This document shows positions 33,430 through 45,169 of a stretch of DNA of 64,000 nucleotides, one piece after another; position 1 is the stretch's first letter; each line of letters starts with the position of its first letter. The DNA comes from Magicicada septendecula (lineage: Eukaryota; Arthropoda; Insecta; Hemiptera; Cicadidae), in the NCBI GenBank assembly GCA_034769895.1, contig CM068373.1, positions 19,573,967 through 19,637,966 on the forward strand. Direction: 5' to 3'. Both the position numbers and the translations under genes were made by a program. The notes under the pieces are model-generated. The model did not search any database and had not been told where the DNA came from. It was given only the letters and a program-made list of their open reading frames with translations.

Positions 33430-34140
33430 CGGTTTAAATCTAGGAATATTTAAAGTAACATTTACGATAAATTTTGAAGTAGAAAGAAAAGAGGATTAAA
33501 AATGTTACGTACTCAGATAATTTACGTTTAAAAATTTGACGGTTACCATAAATTCAAACAATACATATCGCGTGTATCAAATTTACCGTAACTGCCTGCC
33601 ATAGTAAACTGTAATTTATATGACAACATAGTGTGTGATAAAAAATATTTGCAACTTTATTCAGTAGCATCATGCCTGTTACGTAATTACTGCGTTACAC
33701 CAGATGCAAGTATCACAGAGCTGATAAATTGCCTGTGCCTTCTAGTGTCAGGTTTTCCTGTTGCTCTATCTAGTTTGACATTTACTTCAGTTTTCCCGTA
33801 TTAATTATACGCAACACGTCACATCAAACAAACTGGTTATGTTACAGATATACGCTTGCTTGCTAACACATAAATGTTAACTGTTGTTAGCATGAAATTC
33901 CAAAATTATTGTGACCAAGAAACGCGAAACGTTTATGTACTGAACTTCGTTAGAACACCTAATGTATGAGTGCAAAGCACTGGCGTTGTGTGGGTACATA
34001 ACACCTTTTGGCGGTTACGATAAGCCCAAAACTTAATCTAAAAATTAGTTAGAATTTTTGTACCAAGTGTTCTTTTTAGAGCATTTTTTCTCTCATTCGC
34101 TGGTAGAAGAAGAGGGTCCCAGTTCAACGGGACCTGACTC
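33430..34140. other. no recognised feature
   Basis: AT-rich spacer with no repeat partner seen. Confidence 0.4.
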
Positions 34141-34422
34141 TTATTAAACTTACACAGAATGTGTACCACCGAAGCAGCTTAGGAGTCAGGCAGGGTAGGC
34201 TGCCTTATGCGAGCCGTACGGCATACAAGGAGGGCAGTGTGGCCAACACTACGCTTCAGCCGCCCATTATTATCCCCAGGATGTTATCACAGGTACTCAT
34301 TTTCAACAGGCTGAGTCGACCTGGAGCCTGAAAAACGCACCTTGATTTTATGGTGCGGGCCCGGGACCTCTAGATTAGTAGCCAGGTAACATACCCACTG
34401 GCCTACTGAGCCGCCAGAACAC
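34141..34422 (-). mobile_element. tRNA-derived SINE (second family), B box lost
   Basis: Minus-strand copy of the SINE at 47448-47742. The head begins GGCGGCTCAGTAGGCCAGTG. This copy lacks the 13-bp stretch that holds the B box, a loss that fits slippage between two CCCGGGA repeats. It therefore should not be transcribable from its own promoter. Confidence 0.8.
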
Positions 34423-35385
34423 AGAATAAATCAGAACACAAATAATAGAATAGAAAATAATAAAGAGAAATAGAGAATTACATGAATAAACGAACAAAAC
34501 ACAAATAGGTACGTAGTGTCTGCTGCACGTCAGTTCCGAAAACGAACATAGCTACTAACTGAGCGTTTTGCCGGTTTATACAGCGGCAACACATTGGACG
34601 GACGACTATGTCCTCCCCTCGCTACAGTTTTTACAGTGACAACTACTATGAGGTCAATGACCGTGCGTAGTAAAATATTGCCGATGTCTCAGCCGGCAAC
34701 ATAAGACGGTGCAAGTGCTCAGCAGTTCTAAAGCAATTATACGCTTTTCAAGTTTCCCTACTAATATTGTTCGGCTTTCAAATTATTCAATACCTAAGTA
34801 CTTATTCTGTAATATAATTAATATTATTTTCTCTTATTTCCAGTAGGTTACTGTTGCCGCCGGCAGCAGCGGTTACATGGACGCCATGATACTGCTGCAA
34901 AGCATGTGCATACTCGGCAGTGATCTTACAGCTTTTTTGTAATTGTTTTTTTTTTCGTAAGGCTGTTCTGATGTGTTCCCGTGAAATTCTGCAAAATGTG
35001 TCTGTATTCGCAGAGATGTAGTTTAGTACGACAAATGGTTTTCTTTCGTTGTTGATCTTTTATTTTTGTTATTTTTGTTCCCGTCGAGTACAGAGCGTCT
35101 TTTAACGTGTTTCTCTCTTTGTACTGAGCCGAAACTGCGTTAGCTGTAGTGCGTGATGAGTCAGACGTAAGCTGAATAATGGCAGCTCTAGTAAACTTTC
35201 AGTCTACCATGAAAACAGGAAGAATAACGTGGACTCTGACAGTTACCACTGAAGCGCGGGAGAATGGTTATTAACTTTATTTCTGAATAGAACGAGGAGC
35301 ACGCGCGCTACCTCGACACCAACACCCAACATCATCGAAGTCAACTACACGTGTTCGGTGATCAACAAACTGGTTTTGTTAAAAT
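34423..35385. other. no recognised feature
   Basis: Mixed composition; no gene or repeat recognised. Confidence 0.4.
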
Positions 35386-35672
35386 TCATTCCCGGGGTGT
35401 TTGGCCGTGGTCCATTGTTTTCCAACTAAAACGGACGTTTCGACAGTACCATCGACTGCTATCATCAGTGTAAAATTCGAGCTTTGCTAACGTAGGGTGG
35501 TAGACTTAATTAGTACTTACAATACTTAACCCTTAACCACGTCTCTAACGTGTACCACCCTGCGTTAGCAAAGCTCGAATTTTACACTGACGATGGTAGT
35601 CGATGGTACTGTCGAAACGTCTGTTTTTGTAGAGAACAATGGACCGCGGCCAGACAGCCCGGGAATGAATTT
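35386..35672. repeat. head-to-head PLE arm pair
   Basis: Arms of about 120 bp (35386-35503 and 35547-35672) are inverted complements around a spacer of about 45 bp. The outer ends carry GGCCGTGGTCCATTGTT and its complement, also found in the single arm near 30830. Hammerhead-like motifs face outward at 35432-35472 (minus) and 35584-35625 (plus). Confidence 0.8.
35584..35625 (+). ncRNA. minimal hammerhead-like motif (PLE arm)
   Basis: CTGACGA is at 35587-35593, then one extra T. Stem II is GGTAGT with ACTGTC (six pairs, two wobbles), followed by GAAAC, the palindrome ACGT and GTC. Stem I pairs ACA with TGT. Confidence 0.6.
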
Positions 35673-35751
35673 TGACAACACTGACTCCGGCCGTGTAAGC
35701 CTATGAAGTATATTACACTAAAAAACTGATTACGGTCATAGGAATATAATA

Positions 35752-35850
35752 TTGTTACGACGTCACACAATAATCTACGTAATGTGTCTGTGTTGAATTA
35801 GTGCCGTAAGTAATGTCAATTTACTTTTTCTCGTGAACGATACAGTTGAC
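35752..35850 (+). mobile_element. possible LTR end fragment, Ty3/gypsy-type family
   Basis: TGTTACGACGTCACACAATA resembles the U3 start of the 23748 copy and is preceded by ATAT. Only the first stretch is recognisable. Fossil fragment. Confidence 0.45.
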
Positions 35851-36227
35851 ATGGAAACGCGCCAGACAAACCATATCACAACCCGCTGCTTGCAGATTCA
35901 CACACGTGAATCAGTAACAAATTGCTCTCTAACAATTCATATGGCTGCACAGATATATGGACGACGCAAGGCGCAAATAGAGAAACACAACGCTTGCTAG
36001 CGTACCACAAACATATTAGAATTCAAATATTCAAAATTGTCTTTTAATAAATCTTTTTGACTATACAAAATATGTCGTAATTTTTTATTAAATATAGAAC
36101 TAAATTGCTTGTTCAGCCGCTGTGGTGTTGGACACAGCGTGTTCAACTATTGGCTGGCAGCTGGAAGCAGATTTTGAACAAACCCCATGAAAGTAAATAA
36201 ATAGATTATTAATTAAAATAGATTATT

Positions 36228-37170
36228 ATTATTATTTCGGCTGTACAATGTTTACACATTTTTCGGAACCTAAGATTACAGCAGTGATCGAAATATTCTC
36301 TTCAATTTCTCGTTCCCTCAATATAGTCTGAATTTCTTCTATCCAGGTGGTAGGTGGTCTTCCTCTTTTCCTTCTTCCTGGTGGGGTCCATTCCATAACT
36401 TTCCTTGGCAATCTTCCCTGTGCCATCCTTTTCGTGTGTCCATACCATTGTATTCTTTTTCTCTGGATAAAATCAAGAATTGAATTTTTCACATTCATTT
36501 TATCCTTATTAACTTCATCTTCATTTCTCACGTCTGGATAATCTTGCTGAACGTCTCCAAAAGTCCATCTCTGCTGTCATTAATTTTGTTCTTGTGTTTA
36601 TTAGTAATCCAGATTTCTGAGCCGTAAGTCATGATATTTCTACCAATGGTTTTAAATATTTTGGTTTTAGTTTCTGCTGTAATTTGCTTATCCTACAGGA
36701 TTCCATTTAAGATAGATATAGCAATCTTTTCCAAATTAATTCTTGATTGTATTTTTTTGTCTTGTTTCTCTCTGGCCGTAATGTTTACCACTAAATACTT
36801 GTATTCCTCTGTATATGAAATCTTCTCCTTGTCTTCCTCCAATCTCAAGTCTTGATGAACGTCACCTATGGCCATGTATTTTGTTTTATTCATATTTACC
36901 TTTAGTCAGCATTTTGGATATTCCTGTATAAATTTTCATGTACTCTATGTCTTCAAAATCTTGAACCTAAAGTAATTTCTCATCAGCAAACTGTAACGAA
37001 TACACTGTACCACCATCAAGTAGAATTTTCATTTTCTGCACATTTTTTCTAAGGTCCTATTGCATTTTCAGTATAAACTTTGAAATGCGTGGGTGACAGA
37101 CACACTTCCCTGGCGTAAACCTTTGGTCACTTAAAACCATCAAAATAGATTACAGATCAAAAAATGTTCA
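36228..37170 (-). mobile_element. LINE (family B), RT to AAT tail
   Basis: Minus strand, 5' to 3': a decayed RT palm region (about 37115-37010) and SLQFADEKLL (box near 36990). KTKYMAIGDVHQDLRLEEDK and EEYKYLVVNITAREKQDKK follow. Then come NSILDFIQRKRIQWYGHTK, PPGRRKRGRPPTTWIEEI and an AAT tail at 36228-36238. One of the longest LINE remnants in the window. Confidence 0.9.
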
Positions 37171-37319
37171 AATCATTGCTCGTTCAAAAGAAAGCCAGTA
37201 TTACTTGTGCTTAACTAAACCTAGAAACTTGATAAAGTTCAGAAAATTTTGCACTCCTTTAATGTCGGTAACACATAAATTTAATTGATTCATAGTCCAT
37301 AATGTGATTTTGTGTGGGG

Positions 37320-37540
37320 GATGTTTATTTGCATCCAAACCTCCCCTTGTTTCAAGCGGTGCGTAAAACAATATACTAAGGGTTGCTTGTTATGGAGAGA
37401 AATTGTAAACATCAAATTCATTTAGCCGGAAGGCACTCTGCTCATTACAGCCATTAAGAGCACTAAACGAGGCAAAGTTTAAATGGCCACCGCTAGCCAA
37501 TGTAATACTGTTATCAACTCGTGTTATTAACACGGAAGCC
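37320..37540 (-). repeat. unclassified interspersed repeat, partner of 8440-8680
   Basis: Inverted relative to 8440-8680; see that entry. Confidence 0.75.
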
Positions 37541-37639
37541 CACGAGACCCTATCATTATATTAGTGTGCACATTGTTACGTAACAATGTACATTGTAAGA
37601 AAGTTAGAACGTCCATTTACACTAATGAGTAGTAAAAAA

Positions 37640-37900
37640 TTCAACAATTTTTTATGATAGATAATTTTAATAAGGTTAAGCTTTCTTTCGCGTTAAGTAA
37701 AAGATAATCTAATAAAATGAATTCTTTATTTCTAAAATATTATCAGCTATGTACAATTTGTATTTTGATTATCTTTCCCAACGTTTTTACCAAAAGCATG
37801 CTGATATATTTAGTTTTGTTCTGAGTGTGCATATAAAAAATAATTTTATAATTAATTAGAACATGGAAGTCATGTATGGTTCTCCATACCAATTTTTATA
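37640..37900 (-). mobile_element. repeat family Y, partial
   Basis: Matches the left third of the 55737-56530 copy on the minus strand, ending in GGTATGGAGAACCATACATG at 37890-37870. Confidence 0.8.
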
Positions 37901-38149
37901 TTCAGCTTTTGTTGAACAAAATCAATCTGCATGCCAATAAAATAGTCGAACACAATCCTGAAGGCGCGTCCGGAAACATCGAAAATGTGCGAGGTAATTG
38001 CTTGATCCTGCCTCTTACACAACTCCTCGGCTGCAAAGCGTCATGTAGCGACCCGTGTTTAACCGTCTACTCAGCATAGCAGTGTCTCTTCTTCATGTAT
38101 GTTGGTTCCAAACTGACAAATTATCTTATGTTCTTTTCTTTTAATTTGA

Positions 38150-38870
38150 AAAGTCTTCTTCCTCTTCTTCTCCTCTTCAAGGATAAGGTTATATAAATCT
38201 GTTCCGGCAACCATCCCATCCTCTGACGACCCACGTCTCTTCTACCAATGGCTTTATTATAGTTCAGTGCCGCTTTTGACAATCGATCCTCTGTCATCCA
38301 TTGCAGATGAGCCTACCATTTTCTTCTGTAAACTGAAATAATTTCAATTAGCCTATGTCCTTTATTTCGAGTTCTGCTCTGACATCCTCATTCCTTATTC
38401 TATCTTGCAACGTATAATTTAAAGTATTTCGAAGAAACTGCATTTTAGCACACTGAATTTTCCCGGTTCCCTTTTTTTGTCGTGACCCACGCCTTTCATC
38501 AATGCATAAATCGCATAATCGCATAAATCAAGGTGGGTATTGCAATTGTCTTATAAAATTTAATCCTTGTGCTGTGTCTTGTTTTATTTCTAAGATTTCT
38601 AGGAATCGTACCACAAATATTCCTAAATTTATGTATCTTCTCTCTTATATCATATTCAAATTCATAGCTTACTGCACAGCCGAGATATTTGAAACGGTTC
38701 ACTTGTTCTAAAGTTGCTGTTGTTTATAACTATCTTAGTCGTCACTGGGTGTTTACCTTTGAAGGCCTCCTTACTGAGGCCTGTTTTGGTCTTCCTTACT
38801 GAAATTGTCAGTGAGTACCATTTCTTGTAATTGAAACATAGCTGTTTGTAAATCATCCTCATTCACTTTT
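38150..38870 (-). mobile_element. LINE 3' end (family A)
   Basis: The minus strand reads FKGKHPVTTKIVINNSN, then NRFKYLGCAVSYEFEYDIRE, then NICGTIPRNLRNKTRHS. The 3' signature TATCCTTGAAGAGGAGAAG is near 38180, with only a short GAA-rich tail. Confidence 0.9.
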
Positions 38871-39192
38871 TCTCACTTCTTTCTGCCTCTATTGTAACGG
38901 CATTGAGTTACTGGTATGATCTGACTAGAGTGTGATGACAGAAACTCATTAATGTAGCGGGACACAGATTTGGCGCTATAAAACTTAAAGGGGTGAACAA
39001 GAGCGTCTGTGCCATCTAGATATCATGCCATTTGTAACGCTTGCTGTAGTTCACTATCTGTGATACCGTCAGTGCATAGCATAACAATCTGGATTCGAAA
39101 TCTTTCGATGGTTCAGGATAGGCCGGTCTAATTAGACATACATATTGTTATTGGTATTCAAACCACTTCTTTATTTATAAATTACCTTAGAT

Positions 39193-39640
39193 CCGTCTTA
39201 CGATTTCTTTTTTTATTTATAATGATGCGTTTGGAAACATATTTTCCATCTTCAGAAAATATTTACTGATTAATTTACTCAGTAGAGGTCGTTAAATGTT
39301 AAAATTAATCACTTTGTACTTACACACGTCCTTATGGGTGCGTATCCTTTGAACGCCGGCCGAATACTGAAGTTGTCTATGAATGTTTGTGCAAGTTCAA
39401 GTCTGTATCGTATAGCGGGTTCGATTTAAAGTTCAAATGATCATTGAATATGACACCCCGATTGTGTATGTTATTGTACATATGGTTTGTAAATTTTAAA
39501 CTCTTCTAAAGCGTTCATGTACTGGCCTTTATTGAAAATATGTAAGGGTTTTAAATTTGATGTGAAATCTGTGTAAATACTGGTTTCTAAGGCACCCATA
39601 CGGACGTGTGTAAGTACAAAGTGATGCAATTTTCACATTT
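39193..39640. repeat. decayed inverted arm pair, probably PLE-derived
   Basis: 39308-39345 and 39593-39630 are inverted complements (ATCACTTTGTACTTACACAC and mirror). The left side also has a hammerhead-like motif on the minus strand at 39224-39259: CTGAAGA and stem II GGAAA/TTTCC, but AAAC in place of GAAAC. Confidence 0.5.
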
Positions 39641-40045
39641 AGCAACCTCATCTGAGTGAATTATATCTAAAGGTAGAACATATATTCCTAAAGGCGTCAT
39701 TTTAAATAAAAAACAAAGTCACATGACGGATACAATGTAATTTATTAGCTTCTAAAGTCTAATTAGCTTGTCGATACCTGTTTTGTTCTCTTCTTAAATA
39801 CTCTGTTCAGGACGCTGTCATCTGGCTCTCAGTTGATAACATTACACATCGCGCAGATGTTCATCACCACACCGTAGTTCTAGAACTATTGTCAATTTGG
39901 CATAGGTGTCCTGGCTATCAGGTGGCAATTTCTGTTTGAAGCTGTGCGGTGGGTCCTTTTAAAGCGAGAACAAGCGAATTTTTCTTCTAAATGATTTGCA
40001 TTTACAGCGCCTTCATACAATTGCCGAAAATACGTAGCCCAGTGA

Positions 40046-40727
40046 GCAGGGGCGGATTAGAACCGCGTTGTGCCCATGCGGCCTTCAGACTGGTGCCCAC
40101 CCCTTGATTCAAAATTCAAAATTTTCCATTATTTATACTGACAAATGGCATACACAATTTCAAAAGTTAACAATTATTGTATTAAACTCTCAAATTACTA
40201 CAAATATTTGGTTAAATAGTGATTATAATGAGCATAGTAACACTTAAGCTTAGAAAGTACTAATTGATCCTTTTTTTCTTGATTTTGTCTTAACAAAGTC
40301 TTGTATAATTTTTTTCTAAATCGATTAATTCAGGTATATCGCTTTCAATATTCAACCTTGCTAACGAAGATAATGTCTCATCTCTCTCGTAGTTGAACTC
40401 AACATATCTTTAATGGGTTTTAATACAGAAAATGATCTTTCAGATTCTTCTATTGGAATCCTCAAAACCAGACGATAAGCAATGTATATATATTATATAT
40501 ACATAAATCATTTTACAATCAATAATTCAATTTAATACTTTGAGCGGACAAACTGTAGTATCATGGAAACTGTCATCTTAATTTGAACGAACTTCATAAA
40601 GTTTTTTTTCACATTTATTATATTCAAAAAGTTTTTGTGATTTAGGGCTGGATGGTGCCCCTCTGACAGCTGATGCCCTGGTGCCCGGTGCTGCCGCATA
40701 CCCTAGCGTCATGGATAATCCGGCACT
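40046..40727 (-). mobile_element. hAT DNA transposon remnant with 8-bp target duplication
   Basis: CCCAGTGA occurs on both sides (40038-40045 and 40728-40735), the eight-base duplication typical of hAT. The ends are weakly inverted (CAGGGGCGGATTA on the left, ATAATCCGGCACT on the right). Inside, the minus strand (about 40490-40270) reads RLVLRIPIEESERSFSVLKP, then IKDMLSSTTRE, then DETLSSLARLNIESDIPELI. This is the C-terminal dimerisation region of a hAT transposase close to the ZMYM1-like group. Internally deleted, non-autonomous, with a frame change. Confidence 0.85.
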
Positions 40728-40906
40728 CCCAGTGAGTCCATCAAATGTTGGAGACTTGACATGACCTGGCATATCTGCAGGCAATACTCCCCGATGTGAC
40801 CGTGTGTAGGCAACGCATCGCTTCGGTCCGATATGACGCACACAAAAATAAACACGTCGAACGGACACACCAAAATGATCGTGTGTAGACCGCTTTAGAC
40901 GGTCGC

Positions 40907-43900
40907 TTAAGGTATCATGGCGAACATAAACAATGTTACAAAATCGTAGAGCATGCGTATCAGCTTCATGTCCACTGTAACGTACCACAGTCAAAGTCTT
41001 TCCGACGATGCGCGCACTGATAGAGGTGCTTCTCTGTCATTCTGACGTTTGATGCTGACGTTTTCTCTAATTGTTGCGTCAGATACCTACGGCTCAACTG
41101 TTTGTCGATTTCTCTCAGTTCCCGCGTTATACCACTGCACAGCCATATCGCTATGAACCCTTCAACAATAACAACACCGGTAATAATCGCGTTCTGTTTG
41201 TAATCGTTTTGTAGTATGGTAAAGGCGGAACTAACTGCTGTGTAAAACACAAATACTAGGAAATTACAACGAGAGAAATGCACTTAAAATTCTTTCAACT
41301 CGCTGAACACTTCGTTAAGGCAACTGGAAATTATGCGAATATGCTTGTAAACATTTTCCCTGTTTCTCGTTATCAGGTCTCCACGTGTCAACCTTCTTCT
41401 TATGATATCGTCAATCGATCGGTCGGCTGTTTCGTTTCTTACCCACGCTACTGTTATCTGAACCTGATCTTAGGCGTTCTCGATCTTCTTGAGAGCGCGT
41501 CGAACAGTTGACAGTCTCTGTTTCACGATATTCACCAAAATCGTAAAATGTGTCAACAGCGCGCTCAAGGAAAACTGTACCGTGATTTTGAACACAATGT
41601 TCGCTGCCGAATTCAAAGCGCTTACCAGTGGGAAATGTTTGGTCATATTTGTTGCAGTTAAGTACAGGATACCGAGAGGCAGAAGCACTCCAAGCATGCC
41701 TACTGTACATACAATCTGATCTCTCCTGTGTGACACTTTGACGCCAATACTTTGCAAATACTTGTCTACGTAACTGATACTGTCGATAAAACTAATATTT
41801 ACCTCTTGACGTGAAAGAAATTTAATGTGATACAAAGTGCATATTGCAATACGCAGAACGCCGCTCACCAGATACAAGGCACTGGCAAATATCAAATTCA
41901 TGTCTGGCAGTTTAGGCAATGACGTAACTGACCCAGTAGTAGCTACGACTAACGTAACGATTACACAGTAGCCTGTCACAGCATGTTTGACTACGACTAA
42001 CGTAACGATTACACAGTAGCCTGTCACAGCATGTTTGACTACGACTACCGTAACGATTACGCAGTAGCCTGTCACAGCATGTTTGACTACGACTAACGTT
42101 ACGATTACGCAGTACCCTGTCACAGCATGTTTGACTACGACTAACGTTACGATTACGCAGTAGCCTGTCACAGCATGTTTGACTACGACTACCGTAACGA
42201 TTACGCAGTAGCCTGTCACAGCATGTTTGACTACGACTAACGTTACGATTACACAGTAGCCTGTCACAGCATGTTTGACTACGACTACCGTAACGATTAC
42301 GCAGTAGCCTGTCACAGCATGTTTGACTACGACTACCGTAACGATTACGCAGTAGCCTGTCACAGCATGTTTGACTACGACTACCGTAACGATTACGCAG
42401 TAGCCTGTCACAGCATGTTTGACTACGACTACCGTAACGATTACGCAGTAGCCTGTCACAGCATGTTTGACTACGACTACCGTAACGATTACGCAGTAGC
42501 CTGTCACAGCATGTTTGACTACGACTACCGTAACGATTACGCAGTAGCCTGTCACAGCATGTTTGACTACGACTACCGTAACGATTACGCAGTAGCCTGT
42601 CACAGCATGTTTGACTACGACTACCGTAACGATTACGCAGTAGCCTGTCACAGCATGTTTGACTACGACTACCGTAACGATTACGCAGTAGCCTGTCACA
42701 GCATGTTTGACTACGACTACCGTAACGATTACGCAGTAGCCTGTCACAGCATGTTTGACTACGACTACCGTAACGATTACGCAGTAGCCTGTCACAGCAT
42801 GTTTGACTACGACTACCGTAACGATTACGCAGTAGCCTGTCACAGCATGTTTGACTACGACTACCGTAACGATTACGCAGTAGCCTGTCACAGCATGTTT
42901 GACTACGACTACCGTAACGATTACGCAGTAGCCTGTCACAGCATGTTTGACTACGACTACCGTAACGATTACGCAGTAGCCTGTCACAGCATGTTTGACT
43001 ACCACTACCGTAACGATTACGCAGTAGCCTGTCACACCATGTTTGACTACGACTACCGTAACGATTACGCAGTAGCCTGTCACAGCATGTTTGACTACGA
43101 CTACCGTAACGATTACGCAGTAGCCTGTCACAGCATGTTTGACTACGACTACCGTAACGATTACGCAGTAGCCTGTCACAGCATGTTTGACTACGACTAC
43201 CGTAACGATTACGCAGTAGCCTGTCACAGCATGTTTGACTACGACTACCGTAACGATTACGCAGTAGCCTGTCACAGCATGTTTGGCTACGACTAACGTT
43301 ACGATTACACAGTAGCATGTCACAGCATGTTTGACTACGACTACCGTAACGATTACACAGTAGCCTGTCACAGCATGTTTGACTACGACTATCGTTACGA
43401 TTACACAGTAGCCTGTCACAGCATGTTTGACTACGACTAACGTAACGATTACACAGTAGCCTGTCACAGCATGTTTGACTACGACTAACGTTACGATTAC
43501 ACAGTAGCCTGTCACAACATGTTTGACTACGACTAACGTTACGATTACACAGTAGCCTGTCACAGCATGTTTGACTACGACTAACGTAACGATTACGCAG
43601 TAGCCTGTCACAGCATGTTTGACTACGACTAACGTAACGATTACACAGTAGCCTGTCTCAGCATGTTTGACTACGACTACCGTAACGATTACACAGTAGC
43701 CTGTCACAGCATGTTTGACTACGACTAACGTAACGATTACACAGTAGCCTGTCTCAGCATGTTTGACTACGACTAACGTAACGATTACACAGTAGCCTGT
43801 CTCAGCATGTTTGACTACGACTAACGTAACGATTACACAGTAGCCTGTCTCAGCATGTTTGACTACGACTACCGTAACGATTACACAGTAGCCTGTCACA

Positions 43901-44635
43901 GCATGTTTGACTACGACTAACGTAACGATTACGCAGTAGCCTGTCACTACATGTTTGACTACGACTACCGTAACGATTACACAGTAGCCTGTCACTACAT
44001 GTTTGACTACGACTAACGTAACGATTACACAGTAGCCTGTCACTACATGTTTGACTACGACTAACGTAACGATTACACAGTAGCCTGTCACTACATGTTT
44101 GACTACGACTAACGTAACGATTACACAGTAGCCTGTCACAGCATGTTTGACTACGACTAACGTAACGATTACACAGTAGCCTGTCACAGCATGTTTGACT
44201 ACGACTAACGTAACGATTACGCAGTAGCCTGTCACTACATGTTTGACTACGACTACCGTAACGATTACACAGTAGCCTGTCACTACATGTTTGACTACGA
44301 CTAACGTAACGATTACACAGTAGCCTGTCACTACATGTTTGACTACGACTAACGTAACGATTACACAGTAGCCTGTCACTACATGTTTGACTACGACTAC
44401 CGTAACGATTACACAGTAGCCTGTCACTACATGTTTGACTACGACTAAAGTAACGATTACACAGTAGTCTGTCACAGCATGTTTGACTACGACTAACGTA
44501 ACGATTACACAGTAGCCAGTCACAACATGTTTCATCCTTCTTTGGTGCTCAAAAGTAAGCGTAGGCCTATAGAAACCGCACAGAACGCAACAAATTGAAG
44601 AAAGCAACAGAGTTCCAGCAAACGTTGCGCTCCAT
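40907..44635 (-). pseudogene. insect gustatory receptor, broken, with coding minisatellite
   Basis: Seven-transmembrane receptor of the insect Gr family (7tm_7). The probable start is the ATG at 44635 (MERNVCWNSVAFFNLLRSVR); a frame change follows near 44575. HQRRM and then 54 in-frame 16-residue units occupy the first membrane segment (41944-44532). After the array come FASALYLVSGVLRIAICTLY, VCTVGMLGVLLPLGILYL, VFKITVQFSLSALLTHFTIL and KQRLSTVRRALKK. A TAA follows at 41469-41467. The same frame goes on with YKHIRIISSCLNEVFSEL to a second TAA at 41286, then VFVFYTAVSSAFTIL, ITGVVIVEGFIAIWLCSG and ITRELREI. Near 40972 a frame change leads to TVDMKLIRMLYDFVTLFMF, the last membrane segment, ending at 40907. 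No introns are needed, which is unusual for Grs. As it stands it is a pseudogene unless the two stops are sequencing errors. Confidence 0.8.
41944..44532 (-). repeat. 48-bp minisatellite, 54 units, in Gr first membrane segment
   Basis: 2589 bp, 53 full units and one of 15 codons, each coding KH[A/V]VTGYCVIVT[L/V]VVV on the minus strand. The length is a multiple of three and no unit contains a stop, so the frame stays open across the array. The plus strand (42271-43296) and another minus frame (41912-43318) are also open, simply because 48 is divisible by three. About 20 central units are near-identical (VVVVKHAVTGYCVIVT), while both flanks are mixed (L, V, I at one position, A, V or E at others). 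The last unit grades into VTLVVATTGSV, the probable original membrane segment. Confidence 0.95.
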
Positions 44636-44639
44636 AGAT

Positions 44640-44822
44640 GCCGATGTATGGACTATAATGTGTATATCTATAATTGTGAATACACTGTCAGTAACCATGG
44701 CAACCTAAACTTATGACGTCGATATAATTAAAAATACCTTACACTTTTATCGATTTTCTGATCACCGTAAAGAAAACTTTAATAATCGGTAAAAAGGTAA
44801 ATATCCCTGAGACACGTGCGCG

Positions 44823-44871
<49 letters not shown>

Positions 44872-45110
44872 CACAGAGTTCACATATCTGTTACCTTTTT
44901 ACGCGTTTCCTTGGAATTTTTCAAGTGATGCATTATTTCTTAAAGACTTTTCTTTCTAGTAAGCTTTATCGTCCCTCTACAATAATTAATTTCACTCGGT
45001 GTACGGTCGTGTGTTTGAGTAGGTGAACTTCGTTGCGACTTACACGTGGGCATTTGTACATACTCTTCGTAAAATGGAAAAAAAGTTTTTTCTTACGAGG
45101 GTAGGTGAAA
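44640..45110. other. no gene; (CA)n tract at 44826-44872
   Basis: Upstream of the receptor remnant. A CA dinucleotide run of about 45 bp. No convincing promoter element. Confidence 0.6.
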
Positions 45111-45169
45111 ATCTCTATAGACTCTAGGAACCCCTTAGTTCCTAGCAGTGTGGGACTCTAACCCACTAA

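Noticed and set aside
37571-37586. 16-bp palindrome as a regulatory site
   Set aside because: No gene nearby; it resembles LTR-end sequence joined head to head and has no supporting context.
40578-40994. 138-codon minus frame
   Set aside because: Overlaps the last Gr segment in another frame and runs into the hAT element; no domain.
42271-43296. 341-codon plus-strand frame of MFDYDYRNDYAVACHS units
   Set aside because: By-product of the 48-bp array; it does not extend into unique sequence, unlike the minus-strand Gr frame.
41944-44532. CRISPR-like array
   Set aside because: Units are directly contiguous without spacers, are coding-derived, and the genome is animal.
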